A DNA stretch of 64,000 nucleotides from Phoronis australis (lineage: Eukaryota; Phoronida; Phoronidae): positions 169,086 to 233,085 of the forward strand of contig NMRA01000291.1 of the NCBI GenBank assembly GCA_002633005.1, read 5' to 3'. Positions 1-10,793 of this stretch are shown in pieces. Each line of letters begins with the position of its first letter. Position 1 is the first letter of the stretch. A program made the position numbers and the translations under genes. The notes under the pieces are model-generated. The model saw only the letters and a program-made list of their open reading frames with translations, did not search any database and was not told the origin of the DNA.

Positions 1-305
1 ACCATACAATAACTGTGTCACTTGACCATACAATAACTGTGTCACTTGACCATACAATAACTGTGTCACTTGACCATACAATAACTGTGTCACTTGACCA
101 TACAATAACTGTGTCACTTGACCATACAATAACTGTGTCACTTGACCATACAATAACTGTGTCACTTGACCATACAATAACTGTGTCACTTGACCATACA
201 ATAACTGTGTCACTTGACCATACAATAACTGTGTCACTTGACCATACAATAACTGTGTCACTTGACCATACATAACTGTGTCACTTGACCATACAATAAC
301 TTTTT
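1..305. repeat. 24-bp minisatellite array
   Basis: About twelve nearly perfect head-to-tail copies of a 24-bp unit (ACCATACAATAACTGTGTCA plus CTTG). One late copy lacks an A. The array continues to the left edge, so its full size is unknown. Its length is a multiple of three, so it gives an artificial eight-residue repeat reading frame. It ends about 70 bp before the first exon of the coiled-coil gene and so lies in an intron. Confidence 0.97.
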
Positions 306-376
306 GGGTTATTGAATGGCTTATATGGTATAAAGTACTGTGCAAGCTACCAACTGAATTGATACTTTGTTTCCAG

Positions 377-2028
377 AGAACTGTATTCTTTGGAAAAATG
401 TCGCTTACGGGAGAAAGCGAAGACTTTGGAGGAAGACCTCTCACTGACAAAGGCTAGCCTTACACAGGAAGTGCAATGGAAGATGGCTGCAGAGGAAAAG
501 AACAAACAGCTGTCACTGGAGAAGAGGCAGCTGATAACACAGTAAGTGGGAGTAGCATAGTGAGTGGGCGGAGTCGAATAGAGTGGGTGGGTTTAACAAA
601 GTGGGTGTGTCTTAGATAAGTGGACTTACAGGATAAAAGTGTCTAGAGGGTGTGTGGGTTATGCAGTGTTTGCTTCACTGCCTCCCGATAAACTTTGATG
701 TTAATGGTAGTCAAGTATTGTAAGTGTTATGCATCTCTTCGTTTAGAAATGCTGAATTGGAAGAGTCAGTCCGTGACAAATCCCGCCAGGTGTCAGTCCT
801 AACTGTACGTGCCAAGTATCTTGAAGATGAGACGCTCCAGCTTGAGCAGCGTGTGGCAAGTTTGACAAAGCAGAAAAGCAACCTGGACAAATTGGTGAAG
901 GATCAATCACTGCTTGTGAAACAACATGTAAGTAGGGAGGGAATGTCGTCTGCTTTTGGTTCAAATGAATGTACGTGACATGGTTTGTAAGGAACAACGA
1001 TTTCGTGAAGAAGAAGACTTGAAACATTGGAAAAAGTAAATATAACACAATAAAATAATGATAATCCTGTATGTTATCTTTAAAAAGCAGGTACATGTTT
1101 TGGTTTATTGTTGTTTTAGCTTGACATGTCATCTGGGTGCAATGGGGAAGCTGTTTTCAATTCATTTGAATGTTCTGTTGTACTCTTTATACATTGACAG
1201 TGCAGGCCCCTGTTTCATGACGAATGACTGAAGACTTTTAAGTCAGAAATTTGGTCTTACACTCCACACATTGAGTATTTCTGAGAAATATTTAATCTCA
1301 CTTTAGCAATAATACACGTCTCTGAGGGTATGCCTATACTTCTAGTTACTGAGATAATTTGTGTAAGTTATTGCTATGTTGTCATGTGCTATTAATTACA
1401 AGACTAAACCTTTATTCAGTAGTTGTGAAGTGGCAGCAAGACCAAATGTTTGTTGTAAGTCTCAAGTCACTTTTTATGAAACTGACCCCAGATCTCATCA
1501 CCTTTATTTAGTAGTTGTGAAGTGGCAGGGCAAGATCAAATGTCTGTCTTGAGTCTGAGTCACTTTTATTAAAGCTGAGCCCAGATCTCATCACTTTGTA
1601 ATAAAAGTATTTAATTTAATAATCTTTGCTGAAGTTTCAACAGAAGAATTTTATATTTCATCACGGACTTAAAGTGTGACACAACAGTAGACTAAAGCAA
1701 CTATCAGCCATACATTGTTGATAATCTCAAGGTGCATTTTTTCTTAGTTTCCAGTCTGTACTGCAGCATTATCAGAGTATCTCTTTCTTTTTCCAAGTCA
1801 TTCCATGAGCTACAACGAGCATCGTCACCCCTGTGTGAACCAGCAACGCCCTCTGTAGCTCAGACGGCCACCAGTGGGCTGGGCAATAGTCTATCATCGT
1901 CACAGGCCTGGGACCCTCACCTTCTTGATGCCATGTTAACCACAGTGACTGTTAGAGAGAGGAATCCGGAACATTCCATGAACGGCTTGAGCAGGACAAT
2001 CAGTTTTAGTGACACCAATCCTCCTTAG
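377..2028 (+). CDS. Coiled-coil protein gene, C-terminal exons (5' part outside window)
   Basis: Two clear exons are 377-541 (after TTTCCAG, before GTAAGT) and 747-927 (after GTTTAG, before GTAAGT). They join in frame across a split CAA codon. The product is rich in Glu, Lys, Leu and Gln with heptad-like spacing, typical of a long alpha-helical coiled coil. A short acidic/basic exon at 992-1035 is possible. A last exon from about 1798 (after a pyrimidine-rich tract ending AAG) to TAG at 2026-2028 encodes a Ser/Thr/Pro-rich tail. The phase between the tentative third exon and the last one does not match, so an exon is missed or one boundary is wrong. Coiled coils are not diagnostic and I do not recognise the family. 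The next gene lies downstream on the same strand. Confidence 0.7.
1408..1593. repeat. Direct repeat, two ~92-bp copies
   Basis: A segment beginning CCTTTATTCAGTAGTTGTGA and ending CCAGATCTCATCAC occurs twice in tandem with small differences, inside the presumed intron before the last coiled-coil exon. Confidence 0.85.
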
Positions 2029-4860
2029 TGACAGTTGAATGGGCGGAGTTTTGTTTCGTCCAGAGGCAACTTGGGAAAATCTAATTGTTTAATATTGTGC
2101 TGCAATGGAGGGAGGGAAGACCTGATTCGACTTATGTAAACGGGAAACATCTGCACCCACTCCTTTTATGGCCTTGTGAAGGAGAGGGGCCACAGTGGGG
2201 GTGGGCTTATATCCAAGTAAGTGAACTCTTTTGGGAGAATAAGCCTTAACTGTGGGGGAGGGCTTATACACGTTGGGATGGACTTCTACCCAAATGGGTA
2301 TTGTAATTGGTTACTGGTATGATTCTGTTTTGGAAGCCCTTGTCCCCACCCACCTGACAGAGGGGAGGAGCCAATGTGATGATGCAACCAATGATCATTT
2401 TGTTGAGAAGGAAGGCGTGTCGTGTGTCATATTAACAGCTTCCACTAGCTTGTCTAGATTCAGCCATTGCAGAATATTGAAGACTTTTATGCATTCCAGT
2501 TAATGAATTTAACATTATTTGTATCTATTTGCATGTTATGTGACTTTGATAGTTTGGATAAACCTGTTCTTGTTATAGTGTTTTCTTACTGTTGACCATA
2601 TAATAATCTTGTTGTGTCAAAACAGGAAACTTGATATTTTTAGCTTTGTACTAAACATGTTGTGTACAGATATTTTCTTTGATATTGTTTTGTTATCTAC
2701 AATTTACTGAAACACTGCACTGTGGTATTATATGAATAACAAGGTTTTCATGTTTGATTGAAACATCCGGTGTAGTTTGTTGGTCTTGCTGTATTCTTTA
2801 CAAAGTATGTGATCCTAGATTTTCAAAGACATAACATTTACTGAAACACTCCGTCCATAATCTTGTACACTATTTTCAGGGACATAACATTTACTGAAAC
2901 ACTCCGTCCATAATCTTGTACACTATTTTTTATTGTAATGTGTTAGTTTATGCATAACAAGGTTATCATGTGAGACGTCTAAGGTAGTTTCTTGATTTCA
3001 CTGTATCTTTTACAAAATAGATGAGTATCCCTCTTTAAGGACGTTGTTTTATCGACTCTAATCTGTCCTTAATGTAATAAGGTGTGTTATTTTTAAGGCA
3101 TCGATGGTTTTCATTTTCAGCCTTTTTCTTTTAATGCTAACAATGGATTTGATTTGGTCTTATATTTTTACAGTAATTAGTGTTTCAGAAATATCCTGTT
3201 ATAATAGACATAATTTCCATTATGTGGCTTTTTAGATATTTTACAAATGAGTTTACGGCCATCCATGGCTCATTTGATTTTGTTTTCCTTGTTATTGAAC
3301 TGACCCCTTTAATCTTGTTTGTATATTGGTGTACATTTGTTTATCAATTTTTCAGTTTTTCTAGTTTTATAGATAATTTATTTACAATGTACATACTATG
3401 GAATGTAATTTTAAATGATCGTGTATAATTAGTATTTATTGTTAAATGATATCATTTTTTATATTTATTTTATGTGCGTGTGATTTTCAGTTGAAATTTT
3501 GGTGAAATTGTTAAGAAAGTCACCTTTGTTGCCATGGTTTTAAAAGGTAATTTCTCACCTGTAATCTACCAGGGTTAATGGAATTGTATTGGAGAAGTTA
3601 AATTTTAACATCTACTCCTAATGAGGATGACTTGAAATCTAATAAAAAGTAAATGTCAAATTCAATTCTATTGTTTTTGTGTTTGCATGCACCAATAGTC
3701 ATTTGGAGTAAAACTATCAACATTTTGGCCTAATATTACCTGGAGGAGTTAGCATGCTGGTAAGAATTTGTGCTCCAGCAAAATGTACTGTGCCAAGTTG
3801 GCTTGGTAAGTAGACCGTTTGCCAAAGAAAAATATCTGAATTACATCGAAGGTGCACAACCCATATACATTGGGCTCATTGCACAAAACATCCGATTTGG
3901 AACTCCAGTGAACCCCTGTTATCCGTAGTCATTAGGTTCTAACCGGGAGAGGTTGCCAAGTAGGCCACATTCATTTGCTACTGGTGCTTAGCCTGTGAAC
4001 CAAGTTACTATCCACAGATAGCGTCCACAAGCATCACTGCTTCCGCTTGTGAGGCCATCTTTACCTGATCCTCTACCCAGAAGGATTGGTGATATCCTGG
4101 AGCAAGCCTGGTCATGATGTCATAATTTTCACAAAAATGCAAGGGATCAAGGTAGATGCGTATATTTAGACCCATGTAATATTCAGAGTAATGCCCCTTT
4201 TTAAAAAGATATTTCCCGCAAGTATTTCGCTGATAAGCACAAGCGCCTTTATCTCCGATTTTAGGTGCTGTCGGCTATTCCCAGCATATGCACGTTTGGG
4301 AGTTTTGTGGCTCTTTTGTTCCTCCGTAGGGATTTTCAAGTACTCAATTAACGGTTGGTTGAAAATAGTTTACATTTACAGTTTTGTAAATCAAACTTTA
4401 CTCAATTTCTATTTTATAATTTCGTCGTTTTTCACACAAGTGTTTTGTGCCTTCACATACAGGCGCTAGGCCCAAGTGCGCGCATATTAATGGTTTTGAT
4501 GATTTACACATTGATATATCATGGGCAGTCTCAAAATGCTGTCACGTGAAAATATCTTAATATTGACCTGGACCCAGTTGCATGAAAATTATAGCCATAT
4601 AGCAACAATTACGTCGTATTACTGCGCGTCACGTTGTTATTGTTAAACAAATGCACCTTACGTCATGCAACAATCAAAATTATCCAGCGGATAACTTTGA
4701 ACTTTTATGCAACCCAGCCTAGGTTCACTATCGAGACATTCTTCGCACTGAAGTTGAAACTGTTGTTGCTTTCTATACCGACGTGTGTCGGTGGTTCTGT
4801 ATTAAAAAGGAACTTACATTGTTTTAGTTGTGAATACGTGGCGTCACATTCGCTAGCGTG
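2029..4860. other. 3' UTR and intergenic DNA
   Basis: Follows the stop codon of the coiled-coil gene. An AATAAA at 3641-3646 could end a long 3' UTR. It includes a perfect 52-bp tandem duplication at about 2828-2931 (unit starts GACATAACATTTACTGAAAC). I see no convincing coding exon; the short open frames have no recognisable content. Confidence 0.55.
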
Positions 4861-4877
4861 ATAAAACGATTGTTCAC

Positions 4878-4890
4878 TGACGTCACCAAT
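4878..4890 (+). promoter_or_regulatory. CRE palindrome next to a CCAAT box
   Basis: TGACGTCA (4878-4885) is followed directly by CCAAT (4886-4890), and another TACGTCA-like site follows at about 4897. They lie about 60 bp upstream of the ATG at 4946 and its GTGAGT donor. A full CRE beside CCAAT is a common animal core-promoter arrangement, so this is a candidate promoter for the exon at 4946-5044. Confidence 0.4.
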
Positions 4891-4945
4891 GGCAATACGT
4901 CACGTTCCCTGCTGATGTGGCAATGGACAATGAGAAGTACTCAAT

Positions 4946-5044
4946 ATGTTAAGCCGTATGGTGCCAAGTTTTTCCCGGTTCAGTTGTTTTTGCTGCCAAA
5001 AACGTCGAGATGGCGACAGAAAGATAGCAGTGCAAGGACTCAAC
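4946..5044 (+). CDS. Probable first coding exon, likely of the kinase gene
   Basis: ATG at 4946 opens 33 codons ending exactly at CAAC before a strong GTGAGT donor (phase 0). The peptide is basic and has a Cys cluster (C-F-C-C) near the start, which could be a lipidation or zinc site. The next exon on this strand with a matching phase-0 acceptor is at 10794, the first recognised kinase exon. The join gives an uninterrupted reading frame of about 490 residues over five exons. The link across nearly 6 kb of transposon-filled DNA is inference. Alternatively this is the first exon of another gene, or a non-coding leader. Confidence 0.4.
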
Positions 5045-5475
5045 GTGAGTAGCCAGGGCCCTTTGCTCTGTTGTCATTTTCTGTATGACATTAAGAGAAG
5101 TCAATTCTGGCCTATGCCGGATTATTTTTTGTAAAGCCAGCACCAATTCAATTGTTTTGCTATGTGCTGCAATGCAAAGTATTGCAGCAGATGATGCACC
5201 ACACGGAATTGCTGGAAAAAAACTATTAAGGCCGGTTTAAGGATAGTCTGTAGGTGCTGCCATTTTCTAAAAACGGCACGATTAATTTTGCTTTGAAAAA
5301 TTCATCTCAACAAAGAAGAAGCTTACAAATAGTTTGTGAACCTTTCAACGCAGACGCCTGGGTTTTGTAATGTAACAACTCTCTTAACAACACCACCCAA
5401 ATCCAGGGTCCAACAAAATTGTTAAGCGCCGGAAAGATTAAAACAATATGCTGCACAGAGTACCTAGTATCTTAT

Positions 5476-5690
5476 TATTTTAAAGAATACTAAACCCAGT
5501 TTCGTCCCGGCGAATGACTTCCAGTTTCTCATCCAACACTCTATAACATAATAATGCTCTATAACTCTAGTCAACCCTCAAAATTTAAGTTTGGAGCAAG
5601 TTCTGAATACTGATCGTGGAGCAACCATGACCATTGCTTTAGGCGAGTTACACCACAACTGTGGGGATAGCCCGCCACAAAGAGCCGTAA
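5476..5690. mobile_element. Partial MITE of the TTAA/AAGGATAC family
   Basis: Starts TTTTAAAGAATACTAAACCC and continues through AATAATGCTCTATAACTCT and a GTTTGGAGCAAG stretch. The same order of blocks is seen at 63268-63480 and, on the other strand, in 11571-11940. The far end is missing here. Confidence 0.6.
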
Positions 5691-5819
5691 TACCCATTCT
5701 GTGTTACACTGAGAATGTGTTTTAATAGAATCATGTTTGCACAACTCAAGTGACACGCCAATGGTGCATTGGCAGAAGACGGGACGAGGATTGGTTGAAA
5801 TGTATACTTTTAAAATTTT

Positions 5820-6443
5820 GGATAAAGACAACAATTTTTCTAAAATGTAGCGACATGTTTCGGCGGTAAAACATCCACCATTGTCAAGATTTTTTAGAGA
5901 ATGGATGAAAAGATGACTACAGATACAATACACAGAAAATTCCAAAACACGCAAAAATATCAGGATTAGCTAGCAGTCAGCGAATCACAACTCAATGGAA
6001 CAGTGTCAACAACTCATGGGAAACCTGTGCATTGAATGAGAGCGTTTCCGAACACAGAATGTGAATGGCTTCACGCAGTTTCAAGCGATAGGGGATTAGT
6101 ATCACTGTCAATAATCGTAAAGCTGTGTTCCCAACGACCTCTCTGCAGGCAGCATACTAATCGCTATCGCCTGAAACTGCGTGAAGCCATTCACATTCAG
6201 TGTTCGGAAACGCTCTCATTCAATGCACAGATTTCCCATGAGTCGTTCACACTGTTACACTGAGTTGTGATTCGCTTATTCCTAGCCAATCCTGTTCTGA
6301 TATTTTTGCGTGTTTTGGAATTTTCTGTGTATTGCACCCGTAGCCATCCTGGCATCCATTCTCTGAATAAAGCTTCAGACAATGGTGGATGTTTTACCGC
6401 CGAAACACGTTGGTACATTTTAGAAAAGTTGTTGTCTTTATTC
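5820..6443. repeat. Large imperfect palindrome (foldback element)
   Basis: Arms at 5820-6102 and 6154-6443 are reverse complements over about 285 bp with scattered differences, leaving a spacer of about 50 bp. Outer ends read GATAAAGACAACAATTTTTC and, inverted, GAATAAAGACAACAACTTTTC. Open frames in the two arms encode the same translated segment on opposite strands; these are a by-product of the palindrome, not genes. It resembles a foldback or long-hairpin MITE. It lies inside the proposed first intron of the kinase gene. Confidence 0.9.
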
Positions 6444-7870
6444 AAACTTTACTTGTGTTCGTCAGTGCGCGATCATGCGGTATACTTTAAAAGTTCTGAA
6501 ATCAACCTACTCGAAAAGGAAGCATAACTTCCATTTTTTTACCTTCAAATTGCCGAGAAATAGGAAACATGAGCAGTATTCACACAAGCACGTGTTCCTT
6601 AAGAAATTCCTCACAGTTTGATAAAATCAAGGATTTGTGTCCTCCGGTGAGATAACATGGTTTTTAGAAAAGTAATACGCTGGTTAAACACAAGTCATGA
6701 TCTAAGTAGTTCACAGTAGTCCAGTGTTTCATAAAGATGGTTTCAGTTAGAAGTGATAAATAGGCATTTCTTTTACGACCCAAACACTTTAATCACGAAA
6801 ATAAAGCAATATTAAGTCACTGCTTTCTGTCAAGAATAAGCTTTGATTTAGGCCACATACCGTTATAAAATCGCCTTGACTTTTTCCTTGCTCCTTACTC
6901 ACCTTAGATGTGATCGCTAGTCTTGAGAGGAACTAAAAGGTCGTTATTTTTTCAGAGGAAACTTTTATCATTTCAAGTCACTGGCAGTTCTTTCATAGCC
7001 TGGAAATCATTCCTCATCTGACTAATGAACAATTTAAGACCACTTTTATTATGGCAAGTGTCCTAAATCTAAGTTTGGTTTCTGACAGAAAGCACAAGCG
7101 TGATGCCGCCTTAACTTCACAACATGTATCAATTTTTCTGTTGTCATGACAACCACTGATTTTTAATATCAAGAGAAGTTGAAGGTCACCTGCCGTCAAC
7201 TTTGAGTGGCACGTCACAAACGATAGCTTTTGGACATTCTTTTTACTTATTATCACCCTGAATGAGGGGTTTGTAAGGGAAAATAAATTTTAATATGGTG
7301 TAGAAAGGTCTGATATATGGTTTGAATTTTTGAGTAACTTGTTTCATTATTTGTATTTTTGTTGTAAGCAAAAGAAAAAATGTAATAGGGCAAAGAAATT
7401 TATTAAACATCTCAAAATTTTGCTTAGCTTATCTTTATACCAAAATGATTTACTGAAAAGGAACCTAAGAAGCCCTTTAACGCTTCATACACAAACAGTG
7501 AACATGCACTGTGTGTAAATCACTGATTTTGACTCGTTTTGACACCCTTTTTTAAAGACTGTGTTCTTTCATAGTAGAATAAAAGCTGAGATATCAGCCA
7601 AATCATCAAAAAATTCCCTCTGAATACATGAATTTAGATTATGTTTATTATATAAAATTAGAGCTAAAACAATGGTTTATACATATTGTGATTGGGGCAA
7701 CCCCGTGAGTTGTTGATTGGAGCAAAATGAAAACCATTTGAGAGAAATAAAACATTTGGTGTCTATCTTGGTTTTCCTGAATTTTAGGAAAAGAAAACTA
7801 TATGTACATTTTTTTATAAATAAACATATACTCAAGTTTAAAATTTGGCGAGACTGGTGACGTAAATTAA
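6444..7870. other. Non-coding AT-rich DNA
   Basis: No exon-like segment or repeat could be recognised here. It leads directly into the 5' edge of the retrotransposon. Confidence 0.5.
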
Positions 7871-9358
7871 ATTGGTTTCAGACTCGGCGCCTCCTCGATA
7901 TGTCACTCCAATCCCCCCACCAACCACCCATCAGCTCTACGTAATCCCGAAGTTACCTTCCAGAAAATCCAGACTGAGGTTCTGATGGGTCGCTATCCTG
8001 GTCCCTTCCCATCCCCCCCTTTCCCCCTTTTCTCTTCGTCACCCCTTGCCCTCATCCCTAAATCTCACCCTAACAGTTTTCGTCTCATTCATAACTTGTC
8101 ATACCCATCTCGTCACTCTAACTCAGTTAACTCCCTCATACCCCCTGAATTCTCCCAAGTCCAGTACCAATCCATCACGGACGCTATCCGCCTGGTTCAA
8201 CGGTTTGGGCGCCACTCCCTCATGGCTAAGACCGACATCAAGGACGCTTTTCGCATCGTACCGGTGCACCCTGACGACTACCACCTCTTAGGTCTCTCCT
8301 GGGCCAACAACTTCTACTACGACAAGTGCCTGCCATTTGGCTGTGCCTCCAGCTGCAACATCTTCGAAAAGGTCAGTTCTGCGATTCAATGGATCCTGGA
8401 AACCAAATTGAAGGTCGCCGGCGTTTCGCACTACCTCGATGACTTCTTCTTCGTGGGCCCCCCATCCTCGCCGACATGCTCCCGGGACCTCGCCTCATTC
8501 ATATCACTCTGCGACTCTCTAGGCATCCCTATCAACCACGACAAGACAATTCAGCCGACCACCTCCATCACCATTTATGGCATCCACCTTGACTCTACCA
8601 CCATGACTGCTTCTCTCCCACAGGACAAGGTGGACAGAGCTTCCAACCTCCTGCTCGACTTCCAAAAGCGCCGCAAGGTTACCCTTCGTGACCTTCAATC
8701 CCTCATTGGCCTACTAAACTTCGCCTGCTCCGTCATCGTGCCTGGCCGCGCCTTCCTGCGCCGACTCATCAACCTCACCATCGGCATTTCGCGACCAGAC
8801 CACTTTGTCACTCTCAATAAAGAAGCGAGAGCGGACCTTCGGGCTTGGTCCATCTTTCTCCGAGGCTTCAATGGGAAAACACTGTTCCTATTCGACGAGT
8901 GGACATCTTCAGACACCATCAAACTGTACTCTGATGCTGCGGGCTCCAACGGGGGTTTTGCTGCGACATTGGGAGCCTCCTGGTTTGCCTGCCCGTGGCC
9001 CGAGCACCTGCAACACCATCACATCACCTTCAAGGAACTCCTTCCGATTGTCATAGCGCTAGAACTGTGGGGTTCAAAGCTCGCCAACCACAAGATCCTC
9101 TTCCTGTGCGACAACCGTGCTGTCGTTGACATTATCAACAAGACATCCTCCCGCCACGCCCCCATTATGTCTCTTGTCCGCCGTCTGGTCATCTCCGCTC
9201 TTACCTTTAATGTTCATTTTCGGGCAAAACATATCCCCGGCTACACTAACATCATTGCTGATGCACTTTCTCGTTTCAACTTTCAGGTCGCCTTTTCCCA
9301 GGGTTATTGGCTCAGCCCTCATCCGACACCGATCCCACAGCACCTCCTGACAGAGTGA
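7871..9358 (+). CDS. Retrotransposon reverse transcriptase / RNase H
   Basis: Open from 7871 to TGA at 9356-9358, with the first ATG at 7985. After a pre-RT segment comes the RT domain: the fingers region with FRLIHNLSYP, a palm segment with AKTDIKDAF, PFG in the LPFG block, and the catalytic YLDD box. The RNase H domain follows, with its first Asp in YSDAAGS, a Glu in FKELLP, an Asp in LCDNRAV and a final Asp in ADALSRF. All expected acidic residues are present and there are no internal stops, so the frame could still be active. In the DIRS order it makes circular cDNA from element RNA. The end overlaps the recombinase frame by about 50 bp in another phase, suggesting frameshifting or re-initiation for the downstream protein. 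Confidence 0.88.
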   Translation: MGFRLGASSICHSNPPTNHPSALRNPEVTFQKIQTEVLMGRYPGPFPSPPFPLFSSSPLALIPKSHPNSFRLIHNLSYPSRHSNSVNSLIPPEFSQVQYQSITDAIRLVQRFGRHSLMAKTDIKDAFRIVPVHPDDYHLLGLSWANNFYYDKCLPFGCASSCNIFEKVSSAIQWILETKLKVAGVSHYLDDFFFVGPPSSPTCSRDLASFISLCDSLGIPINHDKTIQPTTSITIYGIHLDSTTMTASLPQDKVDRASNLLLDFQKRRKVTLRDLQSLIGLLNFACSVIVPGRAFLRRLINLTIGISRPDHFVTLNKEARADLRAWSIFLRGFNGKTLFLFDEWTSSDTIKLYSDAAGSNGGFAATLGASWFACPWPEHLQHHHITFKELLPIVIALELWGSKLANHKILFLCDNRAVVDIINKTSSRHAPIMSLVRRLVISALTFNVHFRAKHIPGYTNIIADALSRFNFQVAFSQGYWLSPHPTPIPQHLLTE

Positions 9359-10257
9359 CCAGACTGCTCCGGGCTTCCCTGGCCCCCTCCACGCTTCAGT
9401 CCTACACCCGCATCCTGCGTAACCTCGCACAGTTTCACCTCTCCTCTAACAACTCTCCGCTCACCTTGCCCATTAATACCTCTTTCTTGGCCATCTACAT
9501 CTCTCATCTCTTCGAATCTGGGCTTAGTAGCTCGTCTATCCAGTCCTATGTCTCTGCCATTAGCTTTGTCCACAAGCTTGACAACCTCCCTGACCCCACT
9601 TCCTCCTTTTTTATCAAAAAAATCCTAAAAGGCACTTCCAATCTGCGCCCTTCTTCTGACACACGCATGCCCATTACTTCCGCTTTGCTTCACCGCTTGT
9701 TTGACGCCTGCCCTTCTGCACTCGGCTCTTTTGCGGACTCGGTTCTCGCACGTGCTATGTTCCTCTTAGCCTTCCATGCCTTCCTGAGGGTCGGTGAATT
9801 CACAGTCACCTCCTCGCTCTCCTCCCACGTCATACAGGTCAGCGACGTCGTCTTCCCCCCCTCTGGCGATTCTGTGGTCATCACTATGCGGACCTTCAAG
9901 CACAGCTCGGGACCAGTGTCACTTACAATTCCGTCCAGCCAATCTCCCCATTGCCCAGTAGCTGCCCTAACCTTGTACTTGTCTACTTTTCAGCCCTCTC
10001 CTGGCCCCTTGTTCCAACACCTCAGTGGATCACCGGTTACCCGTTCCTGCTTCAACTCCATGTTAACTAAAGTGGTTTCCTTTGTAGGACTCGACACCAA
10101 GGCTTATACGTCTCATAGCTTTCGCATTGGCGCCGCCACCTCTGCGGCCAGCCGGGGCGTCCCTGAACCGGTGATCCAGCGCATGGGGCGCTGGAAATCT
10201 GACGCACTAAAAAACTACATTCGCATGTCTGCTTTTCCTCTTCCCCAGGCTTCTTGA
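9307..10257 (+). CDS. Retrotransposon tyrosine recombinase
   Basis: 316 codons from ATG at 9307. The N-terminal half is a helical SAM-like core-binding region (SYTRILRNLAQFHL). The C-terminal half has the full catalytic set of the family: the first Arg in FLRVGEF, the His and second Arg in TSHSFRIGAAT, and the nucleophilic Tyr in KNYIR near the end, preceded by GRWKSDA. This enzyme inserts the circular cDNA by site-specific-type recombination, so DIRS-order elements make no target-site duplication. The start lies inside the end of the RT/RNase H frame. Nothing looks broken. Confidence 0.9.
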   Translation: MAQPSSDTDPTAPPDRVTRLLRASLAPSTLQSYTRILRNLAQFHLSSNNSPLTLPINTSFLAIYISHLFESGLSSSSIQSYVSAISFVHKLDNLPDPTSSFFIKKILKGTSNLRPSSDTRMPITSALLHRLFDACPSALGSFADSVLARAMFLLAFHAFLRVGEFTVTSSLSSHVIQVSDVVFPPSGDSVVITMRTFKHSSGPVSLTIPSSQSPHCPVAALTLYLSTFQPSPGPLFQHLSGSPVTRSCFNSMLTKVVSFVGLDTKAYTSHSFRIGAATSAASRGVPEPVIQRMGRWKSDALKNYIRMSAFPLPQAS

Positions 10258-10270
10258 ACTCCTGGTGAGC

Positions 10271-10434
10271 CTGTTGTTGCAGCTCCCCACTTCTCTCACT
10301 TTGCTTTTCAGCCCCTCCCACTCCTCTGGGTCTGTGGTTTCAGCCCACTAGGTCAGGACTGTTGTTGCAGCCGGCCTCCTCCCGTTCGCAGGTCTGTTGT
10401 TGCAGCCTGTGGCCCAAGGCCTGTAGTTGCAGGC
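10271..10434 (+). repeat. Five dispersed copies of CTGTTGTTGCAGCC downstream of the recombinase
   Basis: Copies lie at 10271-10284, 10332-10345 (CTGTGGTTTCAGCC), 10359-10372, 10393-10406 and 10421-10434 (CTGTAGTTGCAGGC), separated by pyrimidine-rich spacers of 14 to 47 bp. They lie in the 3' non-coding part of the retrotransposon, where DIRS-order elements keep the short repeats used for circularisation, so they may be recognition sites for the element's own proteins. Confidence 0.75.
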
Positions 10435-10569
10435 TTCAATTTCTAGTCATTAGTTCTAGTTAACTTTACTTACATTTCGTTATGTTCTTGTTTTTTATAT
10501 TCTAGACTTATGTATTCTAATTTCCTGTTATCCTGTTTAGTACCTATATTTTATCATAGTCTAACCTTG

Positions 10570-10759
10570 TTATTGCCCGGGTTGCGCTTCCTCGGATGGG
10601 CGATGTCAGCATTCCGTGCTGCCATTATGGCGTTTTTTGCATGCCCATCTTGCAGAGTCTTAGTTAGTTTTATCTATTACGTCATAATAAATGACAATAT
10701 TCGCAATCCTCCTCTTGTTTTACTCTGCAACATAGCTCGTGGCGTACCCCGGGCAAAAT
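10570..10759. repeat. Imperfect inverted repeat at the retrotransposon 3' end
   Basis: TTATTGCCCGGGTTGCGC at about 10570-10587 is matched in reverse complement by GCGTACCCCGGGCAAAATA at about 10741-10759. This probably marks the 3' terminal structure of the element. Confidence 0.5.
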
Positions 10760-10793
10760 AGATTACGATAAATAAGCAATCCGTTTTATTCAG

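Larger units (their letters stand above)
7871..10760 (+). mobile_element. DIRS-order (tyrosine recombinase) retrotransposon, DIRS/Ngaro-like, 5' truncated
   Basis: An RT/RNase H frame is followed by an overlapping tyrosine recombinase frame. There are no LTRs and no DDE integrase, which defines the DIRS order. No methyltransferase-like segment separates RNase H from the recombinase, which favours a Ngaro-like layout over classical DIRS. No gag frame is visible: the RT frame begins at a stop at 7868-7870 with the conserved pre-RT region already under way, so the 5' end is lost or unrecognisable. The coding part is clearly richer in C and G than the flanks, consistent with a recent arrival. The 3' non-coding part runs to about 10760 and contains short repeats. 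It sits in the proposed first intron of the kinase gene, ending about 35 bp before an exon acceptor. Confidence 0.85.

Noticed and set aside
15-275. 86-residue frame with perfect eight-residue repeats
   Set aside because: The 24-bp minisatellite has no stop by chance; it lies in an intron.
5571-6527. Several matching open frames on both strands
   Set aside because: They are mirror translations of the two arms of the palindrome.
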